A DNA stretch of 5,155 nucleotides from Spirochaetaceae bacterium UBA1306. GTDB taxonomy: Bacteria; Spirochaetota; Spirochaetia; Treponematales; Rectinemataceae. Positions 1 to 5,155 of this stretch are shown one piece after another. Under the pieces are notes generated by a model. The model saw nothing but the letters and a program-made list of their open reading frames with translations, searched no databases and was not told the DNA's origin. The DNA is taken from positions 1 to 5,155 of the forward strand of contig DBTW01000053.1 of assembly GCA_002307245.1 (NCBI GenBank), read 5' to 3'. Positions within the stretch are counted from its first letter, which is position 1; the number at the start of each line of letters is the position of its first letter. The position numbers and the translations under genes are program-made.

Positions 1-1386
1 GCGGCCAGGCTCTTCTCGGCCCAGGGCGCCGACGACGACCTCGCCCTGGCTCTCGCCCGCCTCTCGGTCCTGAAGCCCCGGAGCGCCGAGCTCAAGGAGA
101 TCAAGGCCAAGGCCCTCTACCGGGCCGGCAAGAAGGACGAGGCGGCGAAGCTCCTGGCAGAGCTCGTCGTCAAGGGCAGCAGGGACTCGGCCGTGCACTA
201 CACCCTGGGCCTCGTGCTAGCCGAGCGGGGCGAGGGCGAGAAGGCCCTCGAGCGCTTCCGCCGCGCCTGCGAGCTCGAGCCAGGCTTCGCCCTCTACGCC
301 TTCCGCTACGCCGAGCGGCTCTTCATCCTCGGCCCGCGTGCGGGGCTCCCCATAGCCGAGACTCAGGCGGCGATAGCGCGGGCCTTGGCCCTCGGGCCGG
401 AAGACGGCTGGACCCTCAACCTGGCCGGCCAGGAAGCCCTCGCGCGGGGCGAGCTCGAGACGGCCCGCGGCTACCTGGAGGCCGCCCGCGCCGCCCTGCC
501 CGGCGTCCCCGAGCCGGCCATCAACCTCGCTGACCTCGAGTCCCGCGAAGGCCGCCTGGAGACGGCCCTCGCCGCCCTCGCGCCCTTCCCCGAAAACCCA
601 GCCTGCCGCAACCAGGCGGGCAACGCCTTCGCGAGGGCCGCGGGAGGGGCGGCCGCGGAAGCCCGCGAGGAGCTATTGGAAAAGGCCGCCCGAGAATACT
701 TCCGGGCTACCAGCCTCGATCCCGGCCTCGCCGAATACCAGAGCAATCTCGCCGCCGTCTATATCGAGCTCGAGCGCTATTCCGAGGCCGAGGAGAGGAT
801 CCGCAAGGCCCTGGACTCGGGCGGGGGCGCGAGGGCCCTCCTCCTCGCGGGAAACCTCGCGACGGTCTACGGCGAATTCCCCCGCGCCGAGGCTTCCTAC
901 CGCCTGGGCCTCGAGTCGGCCCCCGACGATTCGGCCCTCATGTTCGCCCTGGGCCGCTGCTATATCTCGCTCCAAAAGCCCGAGAAGGCCCAGGGCCTCG
1001 TCCAAAGGCTCGAGGGGACTGCCTCGAGGATCGAGGCCGACTATCCCTCCGAGGCCCAGGATGCCCGAGAGCGGGCCCGGAAGCTCGGTTTCGAGATCGA
1101 GGCGGCGACCACCGAGCCCCTGTCCTGCGCCGCCTGCGGCAGGACCTGGCGCGTCCCCCGAGACCTGCCCGCGATGAGCTCCTCGAGCATCAGGGCCATG
1201 CCGCCCGACGATTCCCCGGCCGGAGCCTGCCCGAGCTGCGGCAAGGTCTACTGCATCGCCTGCCGCAAGGGCGAGCTCGTCGACAGCCGCTTCACCTGCC
1301 CCGAATGCGGCGTCGCGCTCAAGCTTTCCGACAACAAGCTGCGTTACCTCGTCAGGGAAAGCCTGGAAGCGCGCCGAAAAGCCTGA
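1..1386 (+). CDS. TPR-repeat protein with C-terminal four-CxxC zinc-binding domain (5' end missing)
   Basis: The reading frame is open from the first base, so the true start lies upstream; the GTG at 193 is an internal valine. The 461 visible residues are mostly helix-turn-helix repeats of the tetratricopeptide type. The clearest units are at about residues 65-98, 137-170, 243-275, 277-310 and 311-339, with more divergent ones between; perhaps nine in all. TPR arrays are protein-protein interaction scaffolds, so a partner-binding role is inferred, but no partner can be named. After the repeats comes a domain with eight cysteines in four CxxC pairs (C376/C379, C410/C413, C418/C421, C433/C436), which probably binds two zinc ions. 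No membrane segment is visible in this part, and the N-terminus, where a signal peptide would be, is missing. The gene is followed by a 92-base gap with its own promoter-like signals, so it is probably not co-transcribed with the next gene. Confident as a TPR protein; function unknown. Confidence 0.9.
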   Translation, partial: AARLFSAQGADDDLALALARLSVLKPRSAELKEIKAKALYRAGKKDEAAKLLAELVVKGSRDSAVHYTLGLVLAERGEGEKALERFRRACELEPGFALYAFRYAERLFILGPRAGLPIAETQAAIARALALGPEDGWTLNLAGQEALARGELETARGYLEAARAALPGVPEPAINLADLESREGRLETALAALAPFPENPACRNQAGNAFARAAGGAAAEAREELLEKAAREYFRATSLDPGLAEYQSNLAAVYIELERYSEAEERIRKALDSGGGARALLLAGNLATVYGEFPRAEASYRLGLESAPDDSALMFALGRCYISLQKPEKAQGLVQRLEGTASRIEADYPSEAQDARERARKLGFEIEAATTEPLSCAACGRTWRVPRDLPAMSSSSIRAMPPDDSPAGACPSCGKVYCIACRKGELVDSRFTCPECGVALKLSDNKLRYLVRESLEARRKA

Positions 1387-1412
1387 AAACCGGGCCCGAA
1401 AGTCCCGCGGGA

Positions 1413-1441
1413 TTGTCTTTTTAGCGCATAGGCGATACTAT
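1413..1441 (+). promoter_or_regulatory. Candidate sigma70-type promoter for the lolA-rodZ-rimO unit
   Basis: TTGTCT (1413-1418) and TACTAT (1436-1441) are spaced by 17 bases; each matches four of six consensus positions of the -35 and -10 boxes. An overlapping alternative -10 is GATACT (1434-1439), with a 15-base spacer. The pair lies in the most AT-rich stretch of an otherwise GC-rich window, just upstream of the first gene of a tight three-gene cluster, which would give a leader of about 30 bases. No operator-like symmetry was seen. Based on consensus matching only. Confidence 0.45.
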
Positions 1442-1466
1442 TCCAGCGAATTCCCAGCGCTTTTAT

Positions 1467-1474
1467 AGGAAGAG
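1467..1474 (+). promoter_or_regulatory. Ribosome binding site supporting the GTG start of the LolA-like gene
   Basis: AGGAAGAG ends four bases before the GTG at 1479, and its GGA core lies eight bases before it. This purine-rich site, together with the signal peptide that starts immediately at this codon, fixes GTG as the start. Confidence 0.65.
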
Positions 1475-1478
1475 CCTC

Positions 1479-2189
1479 GTGAAACATCTTTCCATCTGCC
1501 TGCTTCTCGCAGCCTTGTCCCTTGGAGCCTCTTTCGCTCAGACTCCCGCGGCCGCGTCCTCGCCGGCCGAGATCGTCACGGCCGCCCAGTATTTCGGCCT
1601 CGTGGCCGATCGCTACTCGCAGATCAACGACTACGAGGGCAAGCTGAGCATCACGACGGCCAAGGACAGCATGAAGGGCGACATCTCCTTCAAAGCGCCC
1701 TCCCTCCTCAGGGTCGATTTCACGAGCCCGCCCGACCAAGTCATATCCTTCGACGGACAGACCCTCACCGTCTACATACCGAGCTACAACGCCATCCTCT
1801 CCCAGAGCACGGCCGACAAGCCCGGGGCCGGCGCCGCCACGATGGCGACCCGCGAGGGACTGCGCATGCTCAAGCGCAACTACACGGTGGCCTTCGAATC
1901 GAGCCCCGCCCCCCTCCCCCTCGAGGGCGGCGCGGCCGGCGAAACCGCCGTGAGGCTCGTCCTCGGCCGCAGCTCGGCCTCGGAGGGCTTCAAGGTCCTC
2001 AAGATCTACGTGACGCCGGACAGCAAGCTCATCCGCAGGATCGAGGGCTGGACGATCGCCGGCGACAAGCTCAGCTTCGACTTCACGGGCATCAAGACCA
2101 ATGTCGGGATCCCGGCCGCGCGCTTCGTCTACGACTCGCCGGCCTCGGCCAACGTCTACAATAATTTCCTCTTCAAATCCGACAACTGA
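1479..2189 (+). CDS. lolA: LolA-like outer-membrane lipoprotein carrier, secreted
   Basis: This 236-residue protein resembles the LolA family (COG2834), which carries lipoproteins across the periplasm from the LolCDE transporter to the outer membrane in a hydrophobic half-barrel. Residues 1-20 form a signal peptide: a Lys at position 2, a Leu/Ala core and a probable signal peptidase I site after S18-F19-A20. There is no lipobox cysteine, so the protein should be soluble. Residues about 35-235 follow the LolA pattern of successive beta strands: a Y-x-I-N-D-Y-x-G-K-L strand near 46-56, then F-K-A-P-S-L-L-R-V-D-F (71-81), an S-F-D-G-Q-T-L-T-V-Y strand (90-99), and a late D-x-K-L-I-R-R-I-x-G-W stretch (181-191). 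The start is GTG with a good upstream ribosome binding site. It leads a tight cluster, and rodZ begins 20 bases after its stop. LolA-like proteins diverge widely, so the cargo could differ from that of the E. coli protein; the gene symbol is by family. Confidence 0.8.
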   Translation: MKHLSICLLLAALSLGASFAQTPAAASSPAEIVTAAQYFGLVADRYSQINDYEGKLSITTAKDSMKGDISFKAPSLLRVDFTSPPDQVISFDGQTLTVYIPSYNAILSQSTADKPGAGAATMATREGLRMLKRNYTVAFESSPAPLPLEGGAAGETAVRLVLGRSSASEGFKVLKIYVTPDSKLIRRIEGWTIAGDKLSFDFTGIKTNVGIPAARFVYDSPASANVYNNFLFKSDN

Positions 2190-2209
2190 CGGAAAGGACA
2201 AACCGCGTC

Positions 2210-3370
2210 ATGACAGCCATCGGCGAACAGCTCCGCGCCACGCGCGAGCGCAAGGGCCTCACACTCGACCGCGTTGCCGACGAGACCAACATAGCCAAGC
2301 GGTACCTGACCGCCATGGAAGCCGAGGACTTCGCGGTCTTCCCCGGCGACCCCTACGTCATCGGCTTCCTGCGCAACTACGCCGAGTACCTCGGCCTCCC
2401 CTCGGATGAATTCGCGAACGCCTACAAGAACATGAAGATCCAGGAGCAGCCCGTCCCCATCCAGGAGCTCATCCCCAAGCGCGGGCCCTCGCCCCTGGCC
2501 ATCGGCGCCGCCGTGGTCGGGGCCGCGGTCGTCATCGCCGTCGCGCTGATCGTCATAGTCGGCGGGCGCAAGCCGACGGGCGAGGAGGTCGCCACCTCGC
2601 GGCGCAATCCCATGGAATACCGCGTCGAGGGCTCGTCCTTCGAGAAGCGCCTCTACGTGGGCGATTCCGTCCTCGTCTCCTACGCCAACGAGAAGTACAA
2701 GCTCCTCGTATCCCGCATCGACGACGCCGTCACCCTCGAGACGCCGGTGGGCGCCTCCCGCCTCATGCTGGGCGAGGAAGGGACCCTCGACCTCGACCGC
2801 AATAACAGCCCCGAGCTCAAGCTCCTCGTGAGCGACCTCTCCAAGAAGGATTCGTCGAAGGGCGCCATCCTCAGGCTCGAGTACGCCTCGGCGGCGGCCG
2901 CCGCCTCCGGCGCCGCCCCCGCCGCCCCCGGCGCCGCGGCCCAGGACGGGGCCGCCCCCGCCACGAGCCCGGCAGCCGCCCCGACCGCGGTCGCGCCCGC
3001 CGCCGCGGCGCCCGTCGCGTTGAGCGCCACGCCAGGAAAGCCCGTCGTCCTCTTCGAGTCGGCCAAGACCACCTATCCCTTCGTCGTCTCGGTGACCTTC
3101 CGCGGCTCCTGCATGTTCCGCTACGAGGTCGACAAGCGCGACCGCGACGAGCGCTACTACCGCAAGGGCGACACGGTGACCGTCAACGCGCAGAACAGCC
3201 TGAGGCTCTGGGCATCCAACGCCCAGGCGGTCAAGATGACCGTCCAGGCCTCGGGAGGCAAGAGCGCCGACCTCGACCTGGGCGGGGCGGGCGAGGTGGC
3301 CGTGAAGCGCATCGCCTGGACGCAGGCCGATTCCGGCGGCTGGGTCCTCGGCGCCGCGGAAGTGGACTAG
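2210..3370 (+). CDS. rodZ: RodZ-like cytoskeletal membrane protein (HTH, one TM helix, periplasmic DUF4115 domain)
   Basis: This 386-residue bitopic protein has RodZ architecture. RodZ links the MreB cytoskeleton to the cell-wall elongation machinery. Residues 3-75 are a Cro/C1-type helix-turn-helix of the HTH_25 kind (I-G-E-Q-L-R-A-T-R-E-R-K-G-L-T-L, later G-F-L-R-N-Y-A-E-Y-L-G-L), which in RodZ binds MreB rather than DNA. Residues 94-118 are one hydrophobic membrane helix, preceded by K90 and R91 and followed by R120 and K121. Residues about 130-225 are an extra, probably beta-rich, periplasmic segment. Residues 226-270 are an Ala/Pro-rich linker. Residues about 288-370 match the C-terminal DUF4115 pattern (Y-R-K-G-D-T-V-T-V and the following L-R-L-W-A-S-N-A-Q-A-V). 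The ATG is preceded by GGAAAGGA at 2191-2198, an 11-base spacing. The gene lies 20 bases after lolA and 12 before rimO, so co-transcription is likely. No mreB is in view, so the shape role rests on the family. Confidence 0.85.
   Translation: MTAIGEQLRATRERKGLTLDRVADETNIAKRYLTAMEAEDFAVFPGDPYVIGFLRNYAEYLGLPSDEFANAYKNMKIQEQPVPIQELIPKRGPSPLAIGAAVVGAAVVIAVALIVIVGGRKPTGEEVATSRRNPMEYRVEGSSFEKRLYVGDSVLVSYANEKYKLLVSRIDDAVTLETPVGASRLMLGEEGTLDLDRNNSPELKLLVSDLSKKDSSKGAILRLEYASAAAAASGAAPAAPGAAAQDGAAPATSPAAAPTAVAPAAAAPVALSATPGKPVVLFESAKTTYPFVVSVTFRGSCMFRYEVDKRDRDERYYRKGDTVTVNAQNSLRLWASNAQAVKMTVQASGGKSADLDLGGAGEVAVKRIAWTQADSGGWVLGAAEVD
2885..3019 (+). repeat. Low-complexity Ala/Pro linker region within rodZ
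   Basis: GCC/GCG-rich low-complexity DNA encodes RodZ residues 226-270; 26 of these 45 residues are Ala and 7 are Pro. It separates the membrane-proximal periplasmic segment from the DUF4115 domain and probably acts as a flexible spacer. Such tracts commonly vary in length between strains, and their near-palindromic GC-rich sequence is prone to assembly error. The reading frame is intact through it. Confidence 0.75.
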
Positions 3371-3382
3371 AAGCCCCCGCGC

Positions 3383-4792
3383 ATGCGCTTCTGGATCGAC
3401 CGCCACGGCTGCGCCAAGAACGACGTCGACGCGGAGGAGATAGCCGCGCGGCTCGAGGCTGCCGGGCATTCCTACGCCGAGGGCGCCGCCGACGCCGAGC
3501 TCGTCATCGTCAATACCTGCGGCTTCATCGAGGACGCCAAAAAGGAATCCATCGACGCGATAGTCGCCCTCAAGGCGGCCTATCCCGGCAAGCGGGTCCT
3601 CGTCGCCGGCTGCCTCTCCCAGCGCTACGCCGCCGAGCTCGCGGCCGCCCTGCCGGAGGCCGATGGCATCGTAGGCAACGCCGACCTGGGCGCCGTGCTC
3701 GCCGCCGCCGAGGCCACCGCGGCCGGGGAGAGGCCCGTCATCGTGCCCGAAATACCGCGGATTGTCGCGCCTCATGCGCAGCTTGCCGAAGGCGAGCACG
3801 TTCATCCCATTCCTAGCAGTCAACTCGTGAAACGAGTTAGGCGCTTCGACTTCCCCGGCACGGCCCACGTGAAGGCCACCGAGGGCTGCTCCAACTGCTG
3901 CTCCTTCTGCGCCATCCCCCTCATCCGCGGGGCCCTGCGCTCGCGCCCCCCTGCGGAACTCGCCTCTGAGTGCGCCGAGCTCCTGGGCCAGGGCGTGCGC
4001 GAGCTCGTCCTCATCGGCCAGGACCTCGGCTCCTACGGCCGCGACCTGGGCCCGCGCGGCCTCGCCGGCCGCGGCGAGGCGCCCTCCCTGCTGCCGGAGC
4101 TCCTCGAGCGCCTAACGCGGCTAAAGGGCGACTTCAGGCTGCGCACCCTCTACATCCATCCCGACCGATTCCCCGAGGGGATCCTTCCCCTGATGGCCTC
4201 CGACCCCAGGCTCCTGCCCTACTTCGACCTGCCCTTCCAGCACGCCTCGCCCAGGGTGCTGAAGGCCATGAACCGCGAGGGCTCGGGCGAGGCCTACCTC
4301 GGCCTCGTCTCCCGCATCAGGGAGGCCCTGCCCGACGCGGCGATACGCTCCACCTTCCTCCTCGGCTTCCCGGGAGAGGACGAGGACGACTTCCGCGCCC
4401 TGCGCTCCTTCCAGGAGGCGGCGCGGCTCGACTGGGTCGGCAGCTTCGCCTACTCGCGCGAGGAGGGCACGGCCGCCTACGCCATGCGCGGGAGGCCGGC
4501 CAAGAGGGCCGTGGCGGCCCGGCGCGCGGCCATCGAGGAGGCGCAGGAGCGCATAACGCGCGAGCGGCTGGAGCGCTTCGTTGGGCGCGAGCTCGAGGTT
4601 CTGGTGGAGGAGCGCGTGGCGCGCTTGTCCGAGGACGAGGAGCCGCTCTCGCTCGGGCGCGCCTGGAACCAGGCGCCCGAGGTCGACGGACTCACGGTCC
4701 TGCGCGGCGAGCTCGAGCCGGGCAGCGTGGTCCGCGCCCGCGTCCTCGCGGTCAACGGCGTTGACTTCGACGCGATGCCGGTATCGAAATGA
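3383..4792 (+). CDS. rimO: Ribosomal protein S12 methylthiotransferase RimO, carrying an in-frame insertion
   Basis: RimO is a radical SAM enzyme that methylthiolates a conserved aspartate of ribosomal protein S12, using two [4Fe-4S] clusters; it acts in the cytoplasm. The 469 residues show the full family layout. The N-terminal methylthiotransferase domain has cluster cysteines C10, C46 (N-T-C-G-F) and C77 (A-G-C-L-S-Q). The radical SAM cluster is C169-x3-C173-x2-C176 within E-G-C-S-N-C-C-S-F-C. Later motifs are D-L-P-F-Q-H-A-S (282-289), S-T-F-L-L-G-F-P-G-E (323-332) and Y-S-R-E-E-G-T (357-363). A C-terminal TRAM domain, which in this family contacts S12, spans about 393-467. The F-P-G-T-A-H-V-K stretch before the cluster and the TRAM ending favour RimO over MiaB. 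Residues 129-154 are an unusual insertion (separate entry); all catalytic cysteines remain. The ATG lies 12 bases after the rodZ stop with only a weak GAAG (3370-3373) upstream, so translation may depend on coupling. Slightly longer than the usual 430-450 residues, as the insertion would explain. Confidence 0.93.
   Translation: MRFWIDRHGCAKNDVDAEEIAARLEAAGHSYAEGAADAELVIVNTCGFIEDAKKESIDAIVALKAAYPGKRVLVAGCLSQRYAAELAAALPEADGIVGNADLGAVLAAAEATAAGERPVIVPEIPRIVAPHAQLAEGEHVHPIPSSQLVKRVRRFDFPGTAHVKATEGCSNCCSFCAIPLIRGALRSRPPAELASECAELLGQGVRELVLIGQDLGSYGRDLGPRGLAGRGEAPSLLPELLERLTRLKGDFRLRTLYIHPDRFPEGILPLMASDPRLLPYFDLPFQHASPRVLKAMNREGSGEAYLGLVSRIREALPDAAIRSTFLLGFPGEDEDDFRALRSFQEAARLDWVGSFAYSREEGTAAYAMRGRPAKRAVAARRAAIEEAQERITRERLERFVGRELEVLVEERVARLSEDEEPLSLGRAWNQAPEVDGLTVLRGELEPGSVVRARVLAVNGVDFDAMPVSK
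3767..3844. mobile_element. Putative 78-base palindromic repeat element inserted in frame in rimO
   Basis: The segment is bounded by GCGCCT (3767-3772) and AGGCGC (3839-3844), perfect 6-base inverted repeats. Inside are two hairpins of the same design: GCTTGCC-GAA-GGCGAGC (3781-3797, one G-T pair) and AACTCGT-GAA-ACGAGTT (3822-3838, perfect), each with a 7-bp stem and GAA loop. With the ends paired it would fold as a closed three-stem structure. Its GC content is 46 of 78 (59%), falling to 18 of 40 at 3801-3840, well below its surroundings. It is 26 codons long, starts on a codon boundary and has no stop in the rimO frame. The encoded residues 129-154 match nothing I know in RimO, and deleting them joins P-R-I-V directly to F-D-F-P-G-T-A, a normal family junction. 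No target-site duplication is evident, so the exact edges could be off by a few bases. No second copy is in this window; calling it a dispersed element is inference. Confidence 0.6.
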
Positions 4793-4820
4793 GCGGGAAT
4801 GAGCTGCAAGAACCGGAAAC

Positions 4821-4857
4821 GCAGAGGGCGCGGAATTCGCCCGCAGAGACCGCAGAG
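4821..4857 (+). repeat. Short degenerate GCAGAG repeats in the rimO-helicase spacer
   Basis: GCAGAG occurs at 4821-4826, 4843-4848 and 4852-4857. The last two copies are nine bases apart, and the first is separated from them by a GGGCG / CGCCC inverted repeat (4826-4830 with 4838-4842, 7-base loop). The pattern resembles the CGCAGAG-type tandem repeats found between genes in diverse bacteria, but here it is short and decayed. Function unknown. Confidence 0.4.
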
Positions 4858-4903
4858 GATGGTTGGGCGTCATGAAGACAAGAACCGCTCCGGCCCATCC
4901 TCT
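4854..4903. repeat. 9-base inverted repeat upstream of the helicase gene
   Basis: AGAGGATGG (4854-4862) and CCATCCTCT (4895-4903) are perfect inverted repeats separated by 32 bases. They lie between rimO and the helicase start and overlap the last GCAGAG copy. No T-run follows, so this is not a standard intrinsic terminator. It could be an mRNA leader stem or the remnant of an intergenic repeat element. Confidence 0.4.
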
Positions 4904-4926
4904 TCCTCGCTAACCGAGGGCCGCTG

Positions 4927-5155
<229 letters not shown>

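Noticed and set aside
193..1386. GTG at 193 as the start of the TPR gene
   Set aside because: The same frame is open and TPR-like back to base 1, and no ribosome binding site precedes 193, so the codon is an internal valine.
1391..1422. Possible intrinsic terminator after the TPR gene (CCCG/CGGG stems, then TTGTCTTTTT)
   Set aside because: Only four-base stems with usable loops can be drawn, and TCCCGCGGGA has no loop. The T-rich run also overlaps the candidate -35 box. Too weak to list as a terminator.
3368..3382. rodZ and rimO are in the same frame, separated by one TAG and four codons, hinting at a read-through fusion
   Set aside because: A one-in-three coincidence for adjacent genes; no stop-codon recoding signal is visible, and a fused cytoplasmic RimO on a periplasmic RodZ C-terminus would be topologically misplaced.
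2156..3868. A 570-codon open frame on the minus strand opposite rodZ and the start of rimO
   Set aside because: It lies opposite two recognisable genes, its translation is dominated by Gly/Arg/Asp/Val low complexity typical of antisense frames in GC-rich DNA, and it shows no domain. Its first part simply reads the complement of the 78-base element.
3970..4764. A 264-codon plus-strand frame inside rimO, and a 250-codon minus-strand frame at 4121-4873
   Set aside because: The first is Arg/Pro/Gly-rich and the second resembles other antisense shadows. Both overlap clearly functional RimO domains.
4789..4913. Two tiny chained frames between rimO and the helicase (28 codons from the ATGA at 4789; 13 codons from the ATGA at 4872)
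   Set aside because: The ATGA overlaps are suggestive of coupling, but there is no ribosome binding site, no recognisable product, and the first frame runs through repeat-like sequence.

Overview
The window is GC-rich (roughly 70% by eye), densely coding and entirely plus-strand. It comes from a bacterium with an outer membrane, since it encodes a LolA-type lipoprotein carrier, and with MreB-linked morphogenesis, since it encodes a RodZ-type protein. The gene order LolA / RodZ / RimO / UvrD-like helicase and the protein sequences suggest a GC-rich spirochaete (Treponema/Spirochaeta-like). That assignment is an inference from family resemblance and was not checked by a search.

Layout: (1) 1-1386 is the 3' part of a TPR-repeat gene whose product ends in a domain with four CxxC pairs. 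(2) 1387-1478 is a comparatively AT-rich gap with a plausible sigma70-type promoter and a good ribosome binding site. (3) 1479-4792 looks like one transcription unit: a secreted LolA-like protein (GTG start), a membrane-anchored RodZ-like protein and the ribosomal protein S12 methylthiotransferase RimO, with gaps of only 20 and 12 bases. (4) 4793-4926 is a 134-base spacer with short repeats and an inverted repeat. (5) 4927 to the window end is the start of a UvrD/PcrA/Rep-family helicase gene.

The genes are mostly housekeeping: envelope lipoprotein handling, cell shape, ribosome modification and DNA repair/replication. No toxin, defence, phage or CRISPR genes are visible.

The most unusual object is a 78-base structured segment inside rimO (3767-3844). 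It is bounded by 6-base inverted repeats (GCGCCT / AGGCGC), contains two hairpins that each have a 7-bp stem and a GAA loop, is poorer in GC than its surroundings, and begins and ends on codon boundaries. It adds 26 residues exactly between the N-terminal methylthiotransferase domain and the radical SAM domain. Removing it in silico restores a normal-looking family junction. It looks like a small palindromic repeat element tolerated in frame inside an essential-type enzyme gene.
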